From Diphasiastrum complanatum (lineage: Eukaryota > Streptophyta > Lycopodiopsida > Lycopodiales > Lycopodiaceae), in contig CM055111.1 of assembly GCA_029204225.1 (NCBI GenBank), positions 18,027,019 through 18,091,018 of the forward strand: 64,000 nucleotides of DNA, given 5' to 3'. The notes under the pieces are model-generated. The model searched no databases. It saw nothing but the letters and a program-made list of their open reading frames with translations, and was not told the origin of the DNA. Of this stretch, positions 53,984 to 64,000 are shown piece by piece. Both the position numbers and the translations under genes were made by a program. Within the stretch, counting starts at the first letter, position 1; each line of letters begins with the position of its first letter.

Positions 53984-55561
53984 TCACATATCCCCCTCCT
54001 CAAATGTGAAACGTCCTCGTGAACAAACAGTATTCTTTTTGAGATTTGGTCGTTGATTAGAAAAGAATATATTCGGTTCGTTGATCAATTCGTCTTTAAA
54101 AGATATTTCTTCAGTAGGTACTTTATTCGAATTGATGGTTATTGCCTTCAAGTATTTGAAAACATCAGATACAGCATCACATAGGTAAAGGATTTGGAAA
54201 AGAACTCTTTAGTCTTGATACATCTCGTCATATAATTGCTGAGCGAGGTCTAAATCCCTTTGACATTCGAGTAACAATAGTTTTTCTCGAGAACGAGAGT
54301 ATCTACCAATAGCAAGATTTCCGAATTCTTCTAATTGTATCGGAAGAAGAGTGCCATCAAATAATTCTTGTACTAATTTGACATCTTCCTCCGAATCGTT
54401 CCTTAATCTGATCTCTCGAAAGAATCGTGCTGAATGCTGTAAATAATTACACTTAATATACAAATTTTGTACAAAAAATAAGGTCTTTGCTGCAAATGTG
54501 CCGAACTGTCGATAAGAATATGTACAAAATAATTTATAAGCACGGGACTTCGTTCGATCCTGCAAACTGTGTTTGATTTCTGCAAAATATTCAGCAAAAT
54601 TGCGCTCCCAGTCAATGTAGATCTCATATAGTTTAGGATACGCCATATTTATATTGATCAGCAAACCCGCATTGTCGAATGCTGCTATGTCCGCACGCTC
54701 CGTTGGTTTGTACAGTTCGAATTGACAGTGTCGTCTCTAAAATTGTCGTTTTCGATCGTCGACCTCCAAAAATTGTAGTTCTTTGATTCGAATATATTCT
54801 AAAGCATACATACAGGTTGATCCTATATACAATTCGACTGACCCGAATGGACAGACTTTAAACTTGCCCTGTAGGATTGCCCAGCATAAGCATCCTTTCT
54901 GCTCTATGTCTAACTGGTCCCATAACCAGAGAAATTCGTCCTTTTTCCACTCAATTTTCCAATCGTCGAAGGCAATGCCTACTGTGCCTGGTAGCATCAA
55001 ATAATCGACATGCCATTGCAATTCGACGTTAAGGTGATGAGGCGCCCATTTCCAAAATTTCTTTGAAAAAACTTTGAAATGTTCAGCACATACCTTCGAC
55101 TGATTTCTTTTTGTGCGCTTTGCCTTTGGTTGTACTTCTGTCGTTTCATGCGAATGAAGTGTAATCGCGAAGTTCTGATCATCGAGCTGCTGCTTGAAAG
55201 TTGTTACTTCTTTTTGCAGGTCTGATATTTGCACTAATGCCTGTGCATACTCCAAATGATCAGCAACTCCCGAACAAGCTGTTACAGATTTAAGTTCGGT
55301 TGACAGCTGTTCGATTGTGTCCAGAGCCTTTGTATATTCGGTATGTGCATCTGGCCCGGTACAACCTCCGATTGCCGACAACTCCTTCAGCTCTGCTAAC
55401 TCCTCTTCGAGTAGAGCTTTGTCGTCTTCGAGGGGTTGCAGAAAATCGATGCGAAAATTTTCGAGCATCTGATCCTGAAGTGTATTCAGCTTCATAGGAT
55501 CAATTTGTGCAGTGCCCGAAGTGCTGCATAGTTGTAAGGCAGTTTCTGCCTTTATTTTCAT
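53984..55561 (-). pseudogene. Coiled-coil/unknown-domain gene in the palindrome spacer, relative of the H3-fusion gene
   Basis: One frame of about 525 codons from ATG at 55561 to TGA at 53984-53986, broken only by TAG at 54737-54739 and TAA at 54209-54211. The first half is coiled coil with two tandem ~28-residue units (each with an H(T/L)EYxxAL, I, L, E pattern). A basic patch KAKRTKRNQSK follows, then domain I (ELQWHVDYLMLP, GSVELYIGSTCMYALEYI) and domain II (KLYEIYIDWERNFAEYFAEIK, VQNLYIKCNYL). The tail ends RGRFTFEEGDM. Domains I and II align with 18.2-18.96 kb. No H3 part precedes it: the CACTA right arm begins 8 bases inside its start codon, so the N-terminus may be lost. No known family is recognised. 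Confidence 0.65.
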
Positions 55562-56047
55562 AGTATCTTGAACATGGTGAGATTGATGTAACAATGATTA
55601 ATGATTTTTAATTTAACAATGATTCTTTGATTCATATTCTAGCAATTATCATTTTGTTGATTGATTTGTAATCTAAAAATGATTTAGATTTCGTTGTTTG
55701 CTTTTATAGAGAAAAAAAGAGATGCATCTTAGAAGGAATTAAAGATCATCCAAACAATAGATGAGGTATCTTTTTATCATCTTAATTTGATATTTTGTTT
55801 GTTTTTTATTGTTTGTATATATTTACAACAAATTTATACAAGATGAAATAGAAAAACATAAACAATAAACAATCATTCTATACATAATGAGATAGAGATG
55901 ATCAAATACAAAAGTTTATATTCATAATTCAAAAATGTGTACATATTCGCATCTAATTCATGAAAAGAGCATTGATACTAATATTCTTTTTTTTTACTTT
56001 TGCAAATACTAAAAATACATCAAATCTAAGAAGTAATAGTAGGCTTC

Positions 56048-57187
56048 TTAGTCTTCGCTATCCTCTCCCTCATCGTTGTCCGAAGCCGAATCTTGTCCTT
56101 CATCTTCGCCTTTGTCCCCTTCATCTTCATTCTCTTCTTCTCCTTGGTTTCCTCCCGTACTTTCTTCCACAAAGGAAGCGGATGCCCTCTACATACATAT
56201 TCACAAAACAAATTAATAACTATTAGCCAAACACGACATAAAATTGAAATGAAATAAAAATTGTGTATAAAAAATAAGAGAAATACAAATTATATAACAA
56301 AAACTTACCCTTGGATGTACGCCTTGTGCCGCAAGATGATCAACCAAAACACTATAGCCATGGCGATATCCAATATTGTACTCGGCATTTGTAGACTTAC
56401 GTCCATAATCTTCAACCTTCATCAACACCAATCGATGATTAGAAAAAAACAAAAAAAATATTGATAAACAATAAACATATGAAATCCAATTAGCTAAAAG
56501 AGAATTGCTTACAAATTGGGCATGCATATTGGCCCTACCTCCCGATCCAAGGTGAGATTGGCCTAAAAGATTAAGCCTTGATTTTGTTGCCTCTCTTTGT
56601 TGCTTAAAGCGCTCAGGATTAGGATGCTTGGATTCATAAACAACTTTTTCCCAATCTTTTTTAGATGCCCATCCCGGCCTCTTCTTGATTTTACTACAAA
56701 ATCGTCTTAATAATTGGCGCTTATGATAAATATGCGTACACATACTCGTCTTCGCCCATTTGTCATTAAATCGATTTGGTTGTGAAAACTCACGGTACAA
56801 TATATCAAGTATCTTGTCTTTGTCCCCTTGGTCTTGTTGCTCCCAAGGGCTAAACAAATCGTGACCAAAGTATTTAAGAGTAAGGTCGTGCAATCTATCG
56901 ATGATGACCTTACCCCTAATGTCCATGATGATGGAATCATCCTCATCAAGGTCATAGAAAATATTCGTGGATTCTTCCGATGGCATGTCTGTCGAAACGA
57001 ATCCACAATCTTGTTGATTGGATTCTCCTTTGGAAAGACAAAGGGCTTTTATCCTTTGCCTTTTCTCAGGAGATAGCATAGTATAAAAATCTTGCACTCA
57101 ATCGGAATCTAATCCCGAGGCTTGTCCTCTTCCACCGGAAGAGGATCTTGGCCTCCTCCTTGATGCTCCGCTACCACTAGTAGACAT
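56048..57187 (-). CDS. TNPA-like CACTA protein (Transposase_24 type), right copy
   Basis: Mirror of 50984-52124 with the same three-exon layout (ATG at 57187, stop at 56048-56050). From VQDFYTMLSPEKRQ onward exon 1 is open: DKDKILDILYREFSQPNRFNDKWAK reads through where the left copy has three stops. Only the TGA after LDSD, about 30 codons from the start, remains, so translation would need the ATG in YTMLSPEK or another start. The conserved core KKRPGWASKKDWEKVVYESKHP and acidic tail are intact. This is the better preserved copy of the pair. It probably binds subterminal DNA, inferred from the En/Spm family. Confidence 0.7.
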
Positions 57188-57253
57188 GACTATTGAGAGA
57201 AAGATATGAAGTTGTGAAAAGAACTTGGAAAGATATCAAATGTGAAAAATGAA

Positions 57254-57403
57254 TGTGTGTGTGTGTGTGTGTGTGTGAAAGAGAGAGAGATGTGTGAGAG
57301 AGTGAAAAAGAAAAGCAAACTTTTAAATGTGTGAAAAATGAAAAGGAGGTGTGAAAGAGTGTGTGAAAGAGAAAGAGAGATTGGAAATTGGAGAGTGAAA
57401 GAT

Positions 57404-57443
<40 letters not shown>

Positions 57444-57444
57444 A
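57254..57444 (-). repeat. (TG)n and (TG)n(AG)n microsatellites, right arm
   Basis: (TG)n at about 57254-57277 and (TG)n(AG)n at 57403-57444 in the TNPA leader. They mirror 50684-50915 in the left arm but with very different repeat numbers. Confidence 0.9.
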
Positions 57445-57659
57445 AAGAGTGGAGAGATTGAGAAAAAAGTGGAGAGGAGTGAAAAGAAATAAACGATTGA
57501 GAGTGAGAGATTGAAAGAGAAAGAGAAATGAGAGATTGAAAGCCTGAGAGTGAGAGCTTGAGAGTCAGAGTTTGAGTGTGAGAGCTTGAGAGCCTCAAAT
57601 CCACAAGAAAGCATGGAGAAATATTGAATGAGGGCCTTTATATTCATTTTCCAGATTTC

Positions 57660-57715
57660 AAGTGCCGCGTGGCTCTACCACGCATTTTTTTGCCACTCGT
57701 GGCAGTGCAACGCAA
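57660..57715. repeat. GCCACGCG-type motif cluster, right arm
   Basis: GCCGCGTGGCTCTACCACGC and TGCCACTCGTGGCAGTGCAACGC, the mirror of 50420-50465. Confidence 0.5.
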
Positions 57716-58149
57716 TTTTCTTTTGCATGGAAATCTGTGATTACGGCTTGGAATGTGTCATATGTCGAGTGGTTTGTCAAAATGACAAATTATGGAACTA
57801 AAAAAATGATTTGACTCTAATTTTGAGGACAAAAGCATGTGGGTGAAATGACATATTTTAAAGCATGAATTTTTAAGGACAAAAGCATGTGATTGATATG
57901 ACATATTTTGGGTATAAGAGGACCATGTTTTTTTTCAAGATTTTGATGACTTTTTGCAAAAGACAAATGAGTATTAATTGTATTTTGATTTGATATAAGA
58001 CAAGTAGATGATTTGATATGGTTGGTACAAAATGACCATGTGTTTAAGAGAATTTTGTGATTTAAAAAAAATGACAAATGTAAATATGTGGTTTGATGGC
58101 GCATATAAGTTGTGGACATTATTTAGTTTATAAAGTATTAATCAATTTG

Positions 58150-60800
58150 TTATATATGTGTCCCTTAGAAACCCTTTCCGACCCTTATCTCATGTGATAT
58201 GAGCTATCTCAGTATACTAGACCTGGGATTGGTTGAGTCTGATCACTTGATGAGCCATGTCGAGTGATAAGCAACAAAACCACGCATAGACATAAAATTT
58301 AAGTCATCACGTGTAATAGGGGTTTGAAAAGGGGTTGAACTTGAGTTGTCTTGATATATTACTTGTCGATTCTAGTCACTTGATAGAGCCATGTCAAGTA
58401 ATAAGCAACAAAATCATATGTTAGGTAGCAACTTTTGACTTTCTCGAGTGATAGAGACACCAAAATGGGGCTATTTACATTGATAGACATATTTATATAT
58501 GTGTCCCTTAGAAACCCTTTCCGACCCTTTTAGGTCAGAACGTACTGGGTCGGAAATTTTTTTAAAAATAAAAAAACATGTGTTAAGCTGGGTGCAATCT
58601 TCCTTCTTCTTTTTTGTAATACACTGAGGAACGCTATATATACTACTACTTCCATGAGGTATTGTACCAATGAGCTAACAGATTTCGAGGAACATGGTTG
58701 TGTGCTGTGCGGTTAAAGCCAGTTGAAGGAAGATTAAGAATAGAAGAGATCTGAAATCTTTGTGGGTGGAATCCGAGGAGGGATTGGAGGTGGGTTTTTT
58801 TCGTTAAGGGATTGTTGATGGAGGGAGATGAGAGCAATTGACAAGAGTGCAAGGGAATGTGGTGGGGTATTTTTGGATTTTGTGTTGAGTGGATGGAAAG
58901 GAAATAACTCGGCGGACGTTGTTAGATGACTGCTAGCGTCGAGGAATGGATCAAACATCTTTGTTTGTGAAATACTTGGTTGTGGTCTTGTGCAGAGGTG
59001 CTACCAGCAATGCTAACAGGATCGCCATGACTAATTGATTGTATCACAGTTGAATTTGATTTCAGAAGATCATTGAGAGCGTAAAATGGATTTTTCTTGA
59101 GATGGTGATAGGGGACAAGAAAAAATTGAGCATTTGCAATGTCCATCTGTTGAAGTGCTCATGCTCCTATATTAGATCTCTGCTGCCATAATCTCTTCTT
59201 AAAATAAAACTATTGCTCTCTTGTCCTTCCAAGCAACAAACTAATCATCCTGCCCAAGGACTAGATTCAATCTATCAGGGGCCAAAATTGACTGTTCCAA
59301 ATCATAGATTGACCAAGTTCAGTCACTCAATCTTCTATGTCAAGTGATAAGGACCAAGATCTTGTATTGGACATTAGATTTGAACTATCTAAAGTGATGG
59401 GAATTGACTTTAATCTATTTCATGAGCACACAATTCCTCAAATTTGGTCACTTTATGAGAAACCTTTAGTGATATGCACCAAAAGTGAGCTATTCCAAAA
59501 TATACACATAAAATTTTAGTTATCTCATGTGATATGAGCTATCTTAGTAAATTAGACTTGGAATTGGTTGAGTCTGATTACTTGATGAGCTATGTCGAGT
59601 GATAAGCAACAAAACCACGCATAGACATAAAATTTAAGTCATCACGTGTAATAGGGGTTTGACAAGGGGTTGAACTTGAGTTGTCTTAATATATTACTTG
59701 TTGAGTCTAGTAACTTGATAGAGCCATGTCAAGTGATAAGCAACAAAATCATATGTTAGGTAGAAAATTTTGACTTTCTTGAGTGATAGAGACACCAAAA
59801 TGGGGCTATTTACATTGATAGACACCAAAATTGAGCTATTCGATGTGATGTTGGTCAATTATGATCACTCAAAAAACAATGATGAGTAATTAGGACTAGA
59901 ATTGAGTTGTCTCACATGTAAGCACAACATTCAAAGTTACATGAATGTCGTAAACTCGAAATTACTCTAACTTGATCACTCAATGTCTTATCTCAAGTGA
60001 TAGACAATAAATTTGAGCTATATCGCATGGTAGGGATCAATTCCATTGATAAGTGATAAAAAACAATCAATCTAAATGTATTGCATAATGGAAGTCCAAG
60101 AAGAAAATCCAAAGCATGGCAAAAGTGATGATGATCAAGAATTAAGCTCTAAAGGAAAGAAGAAAGACAAAGCCAAACAAAAGTGCTTCTTTTGTGGAAG
60201 GCACTTTGCATCCCAGTGACAAACAGAAGAATGCACAAGATGAGAGTAAGCAAGACAACTTACCATTGAGGATTATGAGGATGAAGTTGATTCATCCTTG
60301 ATGGCATCTACACCAACAAGCAAGAGCTACTCCAATGACACATGGTGGATTGAGAGTGAGGCTAGTCTTGGATCTCTTTAAGTCTTGGATCCTCTAAAAG
60401 ATTGGATATAGAAAATGTACTCTATGTTTCTAATCTTACTAGGAGCTTGCTTGGTGTTGGGCAACTAATGGATAGTGGTTTAGATGTTCATTTTAAGGAA
60501 GGTGTTTGCTCTATTATGATACTTGCATTGTAAACATATTTAAGCAAAGGAGGCTATTCTCAAAGGCTTGAAAGCAACCATTTGCTAACTCTTCTACTAG
60601 ATCTTCTAAGTCATTAGATCTCATTTACAGTAGATTTGAAACTAGTTGAGTCTAATCCCTTCATCAGCCATGTCGAGTGATCAACATCAAAACCACATGT
60701 TAGGCATCAAATTTGAACTTTGATGCTAGTTAATTATGATTATTCAATGGGCTATGTCAAGCGATAGGGACCAAAATAGAGTTGTTTCACATGTAAGTAT
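58150..60800. repeat. Degenerate tandem motif array in right arm
   Basis: Mirror of 47340-49960: repeated GAGCCATGTCAAGTGATAAGCAACAAAA, GTTGAGTCTxxTCACTTGAT and neighbours, with the GGGACACATATATA borders at 58142-58170 and 58490-58530. Includes the mirrored short frames at 58734-59146. Confidence 0.55.
60084..60530 (+). pseudogene. Copia gag-protease fragment inside right CACTA arm
   Basis: Mirror of 47600-48055: MEVQEENPKHGKSDDDQE, GKKKDKAKQKCFFCGRHFAS, frameshift, SLMASTPTSKSYSNDTWWIESEAS, IENVLYVSNLTRSLLGVGQLMDSGLDVHF. A truncated Gag zinc knuckle and a broken protease. Confidence 0.7.
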
Positions 60801-61164
60801 CAAATTCAAGCACTTGATTTTTCCAAACTCGGGATTTTGAAGATTTTGATGATTTTATACAAATGACAAATATGTATTAATTACTACTTAGTTTTCTAAA
60901 TAGTTAAGAGAAATCACAATTCTATTTCATAGTTTGCTTGAATCTGCTTCTTTTCTTCATGAATTAGACAATGTCATATTCGTTCAAGCAACTTGACATT
61001 GGTAAGGTATCTAAATGTTTTAGTGATAAAAATATTCATGGATCTTGTTAGATTTGTGTGTACATATCAATTTTAACTGTATATTTTAACAAGTGTATTT
61101 TGTCAATATCATTAGCATTCTTGTCAAAAAATTGCAGATAAAATTTAATCGTTCATTAGCGAAA

Positions 61165-64000
61165 ATGTCTTCTACTGAGAAAATGTCTTGAAACAGGTAT
61201 ATTTATTAAATGTACAGTAGATATTATGTACTTAACATTTGGATTTGCAGCATTGTGTGTTGAATATAACTTTTTTGTTTTTTTTCTACGATTGTTTAAA
61301 GCATGACGCCTCCACAAGATAGCAAAAAGTTAAAGAAGATGCAATATTATTACAAAATGAAATCATAAAAAAGAGCACAAATGCTTGAGCAAAGACTTAG
61401 TGGAACATCATCTCCATCAAGTTATGGTGCCTAGCCTCGACCTAGATCGCAGGTACTATATAATTATTTGTTTAAAACTTAGGACTGTATTTATACACAT
61501 ATAAATTAGCTTGTAACATTAAGCTAATCATTTTTGTAATTGTAAAATGAAAATAATTTCAAAATAGATATAATGAAAAGATATATTGCGAGTGCAAACA
61601 ATGCAAAGGATTGAAAATTTGAGAAAGACAAATAGTGGCGCAACATCTGTGGAAGTTTGGAAAGCACATTGAGGAGCCCGATGTGGATTTCGAGGTACAT
61701 TAGTCATGTTCTTACCATACACATATTTATAATTTTTTTTTAAAAAATAAAACAAATGCTTGTGTAATGTTTCACTCTTGCAGAATAATACATTGATGTC
61801 AATGTCTTATAACACGTCGATTGACAATCTTATCAACAAGATAAGAAATATCTATTTTGGATCATCTTTGGCATTAGACGAAGATCTTTTTGATGATCAG
61901 AATGATGTCACTAGTCACTACACACCTCATGATGTGAAAGTTATGAATCTTTCCATTTTGCACATCACTCACTCCACCACACCTCACATAGATCTTTCCA
62001 TGGAATCTATTCATCCCACGATATCACCACACATAGATTCTACTCATTCCACGACACCTCACATGGATTCTATCCATCCCACAACACCTCACGCAAATTC
62101 TACTATGGATTATATTCATTCCACGATGTCACCACACATCGATTCTATCTATCTCATGACACCTCACATCGATTCTATCCATCCCACGACACCTCACATC
62201 GATTCTATCCATCCCACATCACCTCACATACCTTCTGTAGAACCTCCTCTTCTTTCTATGTTTCGTTGCAAGTCTCTTGCAGAACTTGTGAATTGGCATG
62301 CTAGTCATCGTTCTTCGGATGAGATCATGAGAGTACCCTCAGACTCTCCTGCATGGAAACACATTGACAAAGAATATCCATGTTTCGCAAGTGAAACAAG
62401 AAATATAATATTTGGACTTGCAACAGACGGGGTTAACCCCTTTGGAAAAATGTCAAGCATGTGGTCTACTTGGCCAGTGGTGTTGGTCAACTATAACATT
62501 CCACCTTGGCTAAGCATCAAAAAAGGACATCTCATACTATCACTTCTAATTCCTGGAAAACATAAAGTAAAAAATATGGATATGTACTTTGCACCATCGA
62601 TTGAGGAACTAGAACTACTATGGAAGGGAGTCCAAGCATATGACATCTCACGTCCACTTCAAGACAAAACATTTTTGTTGCGTGCGATGTTAATGTGGAC
62701 TATGCATGACTTTCCAGGATTGGGCGATTGTTCAGGTGACTATATTTATTTTTTATGCATGCAATATTTATGCTTTAAAAGAATTCTATTTATAACACGA
62801 ATTGGATTTGATTCTTTTAGGTTTTACAACTTTTGGATATCACGCATGTCTCATTTGTGGACCAAATATTGATGCTCGCCACTCACGTCATTTAAACAAA
62901 GTTGTGTATGAAAATCATCGCAAGTACTTGCATGATGAAAATCATCCATTTAGAAATGCTCATAGAAGAGGCTTTGGAGGAAGATCAGAAACAAGAATGC
63001 CTCCAAAGAGAATGTCCGTGGCCGATTGGCACAAACTTTGGATTGAATCCGAGACTAAGCCAATCAATGGTATGAAAAGACTATCCATCTTTCATTGTTT
63101 ACCATATTGGAATAACCTTTTGATCAATTACTTGCTTGATCCTATGCACATATTCAAAAATGTGGGTGAATCAATATGGAAACACTTGGTGGGCGACAAA
63201 GACAATATTTCTGTCAGGCATGATCTACAAGAATCAAAAACAAAAAAAGAGTATCGGCCAAAATTATGTACTGATGGAGATACCTATAGTATTCCAAGAG
63301 CCCCTTGGATTCTTACGAAAGAAGAGGATAAGTACGTACGGTCAGTCATTTGAGAGATGAGAACACCAACGGGTTTTGCTCGTTCACTACGAACATCATT
63401 CACAACTGAAGGAAAACTCCATGGTCTAAAATCTCACAATTGGTTGAAGATGGTCGAGTACATATTTCCAATGTGCATTCGTGGCTGTCTAACTGGTCAA
63501 CTTCGTGATGCCATTTACAAATTAGCATCCGTTGTCAAGTACTTGATTTTTTTTATTTACATCGATATCTTATGAAATTTTGTTTTTTTCTAATACAAGT
63601 TTGATAAAATAATATGAACGTACTAAAATCTAGTTATACTACAAACATGATGTAGATGGATGTGTGGTAAGGAGATTCGTGAGATAGACGTGCAAACAAA
63701 ACAAGAAGATATGGTGGAGGCTGTATATATGCTTGAGAGGGATTTTCCAGCTTCTATCCTAGACATACAGGTGCATCTGCTTGTGCACTTGGTCCAAGAA
63801 GTTGGTATTGCCAGTCTTGTGCACTCAAGGTATAATACACTTGAATTTGATTTTAGTAGTTTCAATAAATGTAGTGTGATTTTTTCAAAATATAAATAAC
63901 AGAATGTTCTCATTGATGTGTTAAAATTTTATGTAGGTGGATGTTTTTCTTGGAGAGATTCATGAAAGTGTTGAAAGATTTTGTGCGTCAGAAGGCAAGG
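61165..64000 (+). pseudogene. TNP2-like CACTA transposase, right copy (3' end outside window)
   Basis: Exons seen: 61165-61198 (MSSTEKMS, then TGA where the left copy has CGA), about 61302-61452, 61568-61694 (IYCECKQCKGLK; QHLWKFGKHIEEPDVDFE), 61784-62735 (NNTLMSMSYNTSIDN..., PHIDSIHPTT tract, LATDGVNPFGKMSSMWSTWPVVLVNYN, DFPGLGDCS), 62821-63538 (GFTTFGYHACLICG, LPYWNNLLINYLLDPMHIFKN, CIRGCLTGQLRDAIYKLASVVK), 63656-63829 (WMCGKEIREID, ILDIQVHLLVHLVQEVG) and 63937 onward (WMFFLERFMKVLKDFVRQKA). All introns are GT-AG. The exon 61784-62735 is open here, whereas the left copy is frameshifted. Stops in the second exon and the TGA at 63352-63354 are shared by both arms, so the gene was damaged before it was duplicated. 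Confidence 0.82.
61975..62230 (+). repeat. 30-bp minisatellite coding PHIDSIHPTT repeats, right TNP2
   Basis: Imperfect ten-codon units in the transposase N-terminal exon, mirror of 45900-46190. Confidence 0.75.

Larger units (their letters stand above)
55554..64000. mobile_element. CACTA (En/Spm-type) region, right arm of giant inverted repeat
   Basis: Reverse complement of the left arm (position x pairs with about 108172 minus x, drifting with indels). The order is TNPA-like gene on the minus strand, GCCACGCG cluster, motif array, copia fragment, TNP2-like gene on the plus strand running off the window. Many single-base differences and several indels separate the arms, so they are real diverged copies. 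Confidence 0.8.

Noticed and set aside
52619-55553. Palindrome as a sequencing or assembly artefact
   Set aside because: The arms differ by many substitutions, indels and microsatellite lengths, and a 2.9-kb unique spacer separates them; a fold-back artefact would be near identical.

Overview
The window reads as nuclear DNA of a land plant with a large, repeat-rich genome. The evidence is Ty1/copia elements primed by initiator-Met tRNA (TGGTATCAGAGC sites), CACTA (En/Spm-type) transposon genes with plant-style GT-AG introns, TATA and CACGTG-box promoters, and a plant-type EamA transporter fragment. The species cannot be told from sequence alone. I see no intact host gene, tRNA, rRNA or CRISPR. 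Almost everything is mobile or duplicated DNA at different stages of decay.

Layout. 0.85-6.7 kb: two decayed copia polyproteins; the second is a chimera of two families. 6.5-11.7 kb: repeat block A, holding a copia 3' end and LTR, a GC-rich MULE-like insertion, an antisense EamA fragment, a cluster of TTTTCCTATATAGGAAAA palindromes and a minus-strand LTR. Block A recurs at 21.4-26.6 kb (A') and partly at 32.4-33.9 kb (A''). 12.85-17.97 kb: a complete copia element with 820-bp LTRs, a 5-bp target duplication, PBS, PPT and one open 778-codon ORF lacking reverse transcriptase. It sits at the 3' edge of a minus-strand pseudogene (18.0-20.2 kb) whose first ~125 codons are a divergent histone H3, followed in the same frame by a coiled coil and two unrecognised domains. 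20.2-21.4 kb: its promoter-like upstream region, with a duplicated cluster of CACGTG boxes. 26.6-29.1 and 35.4-38.0 kb: block B, twice, with a copia integrase-tail fragment. 29.1-32.4 kb: a truncated inverted copy of the 12.85-kb element. 38.5-41.9 kb: 5' half of a copia element (LTR, PBS, gag, protease, integrase).

41.9-64.0 kb is a very large inverted repeat. Each arm carries a CACTA transposon gene pair, TNP2-like transposase and Transposase_24-like TNPA, transcribed away from each other across a shared region of degenerate tandem repeats. The arms meet across a 2.9-kb spacer (52.6-55.55 kb). That spacer contains a second member of the coiled-coil/unknown-domain protein family seen at 18 kb, this time without the H3 part.

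The strongest candidate for something undescribed is this protein family: an intronless gene, once N-terminally fused to a histone H3 fold with no lysine at the K9 position, ending in a purine-rich GAGG(A/G)(A/G)GGGATATGTG tract shared by both copies. That tract suggests a retroelement ORF or a gene spread by one. Both copies carry nonsense codons, mostly explicable by C-to-T or G-to-A change, so here they are relics.
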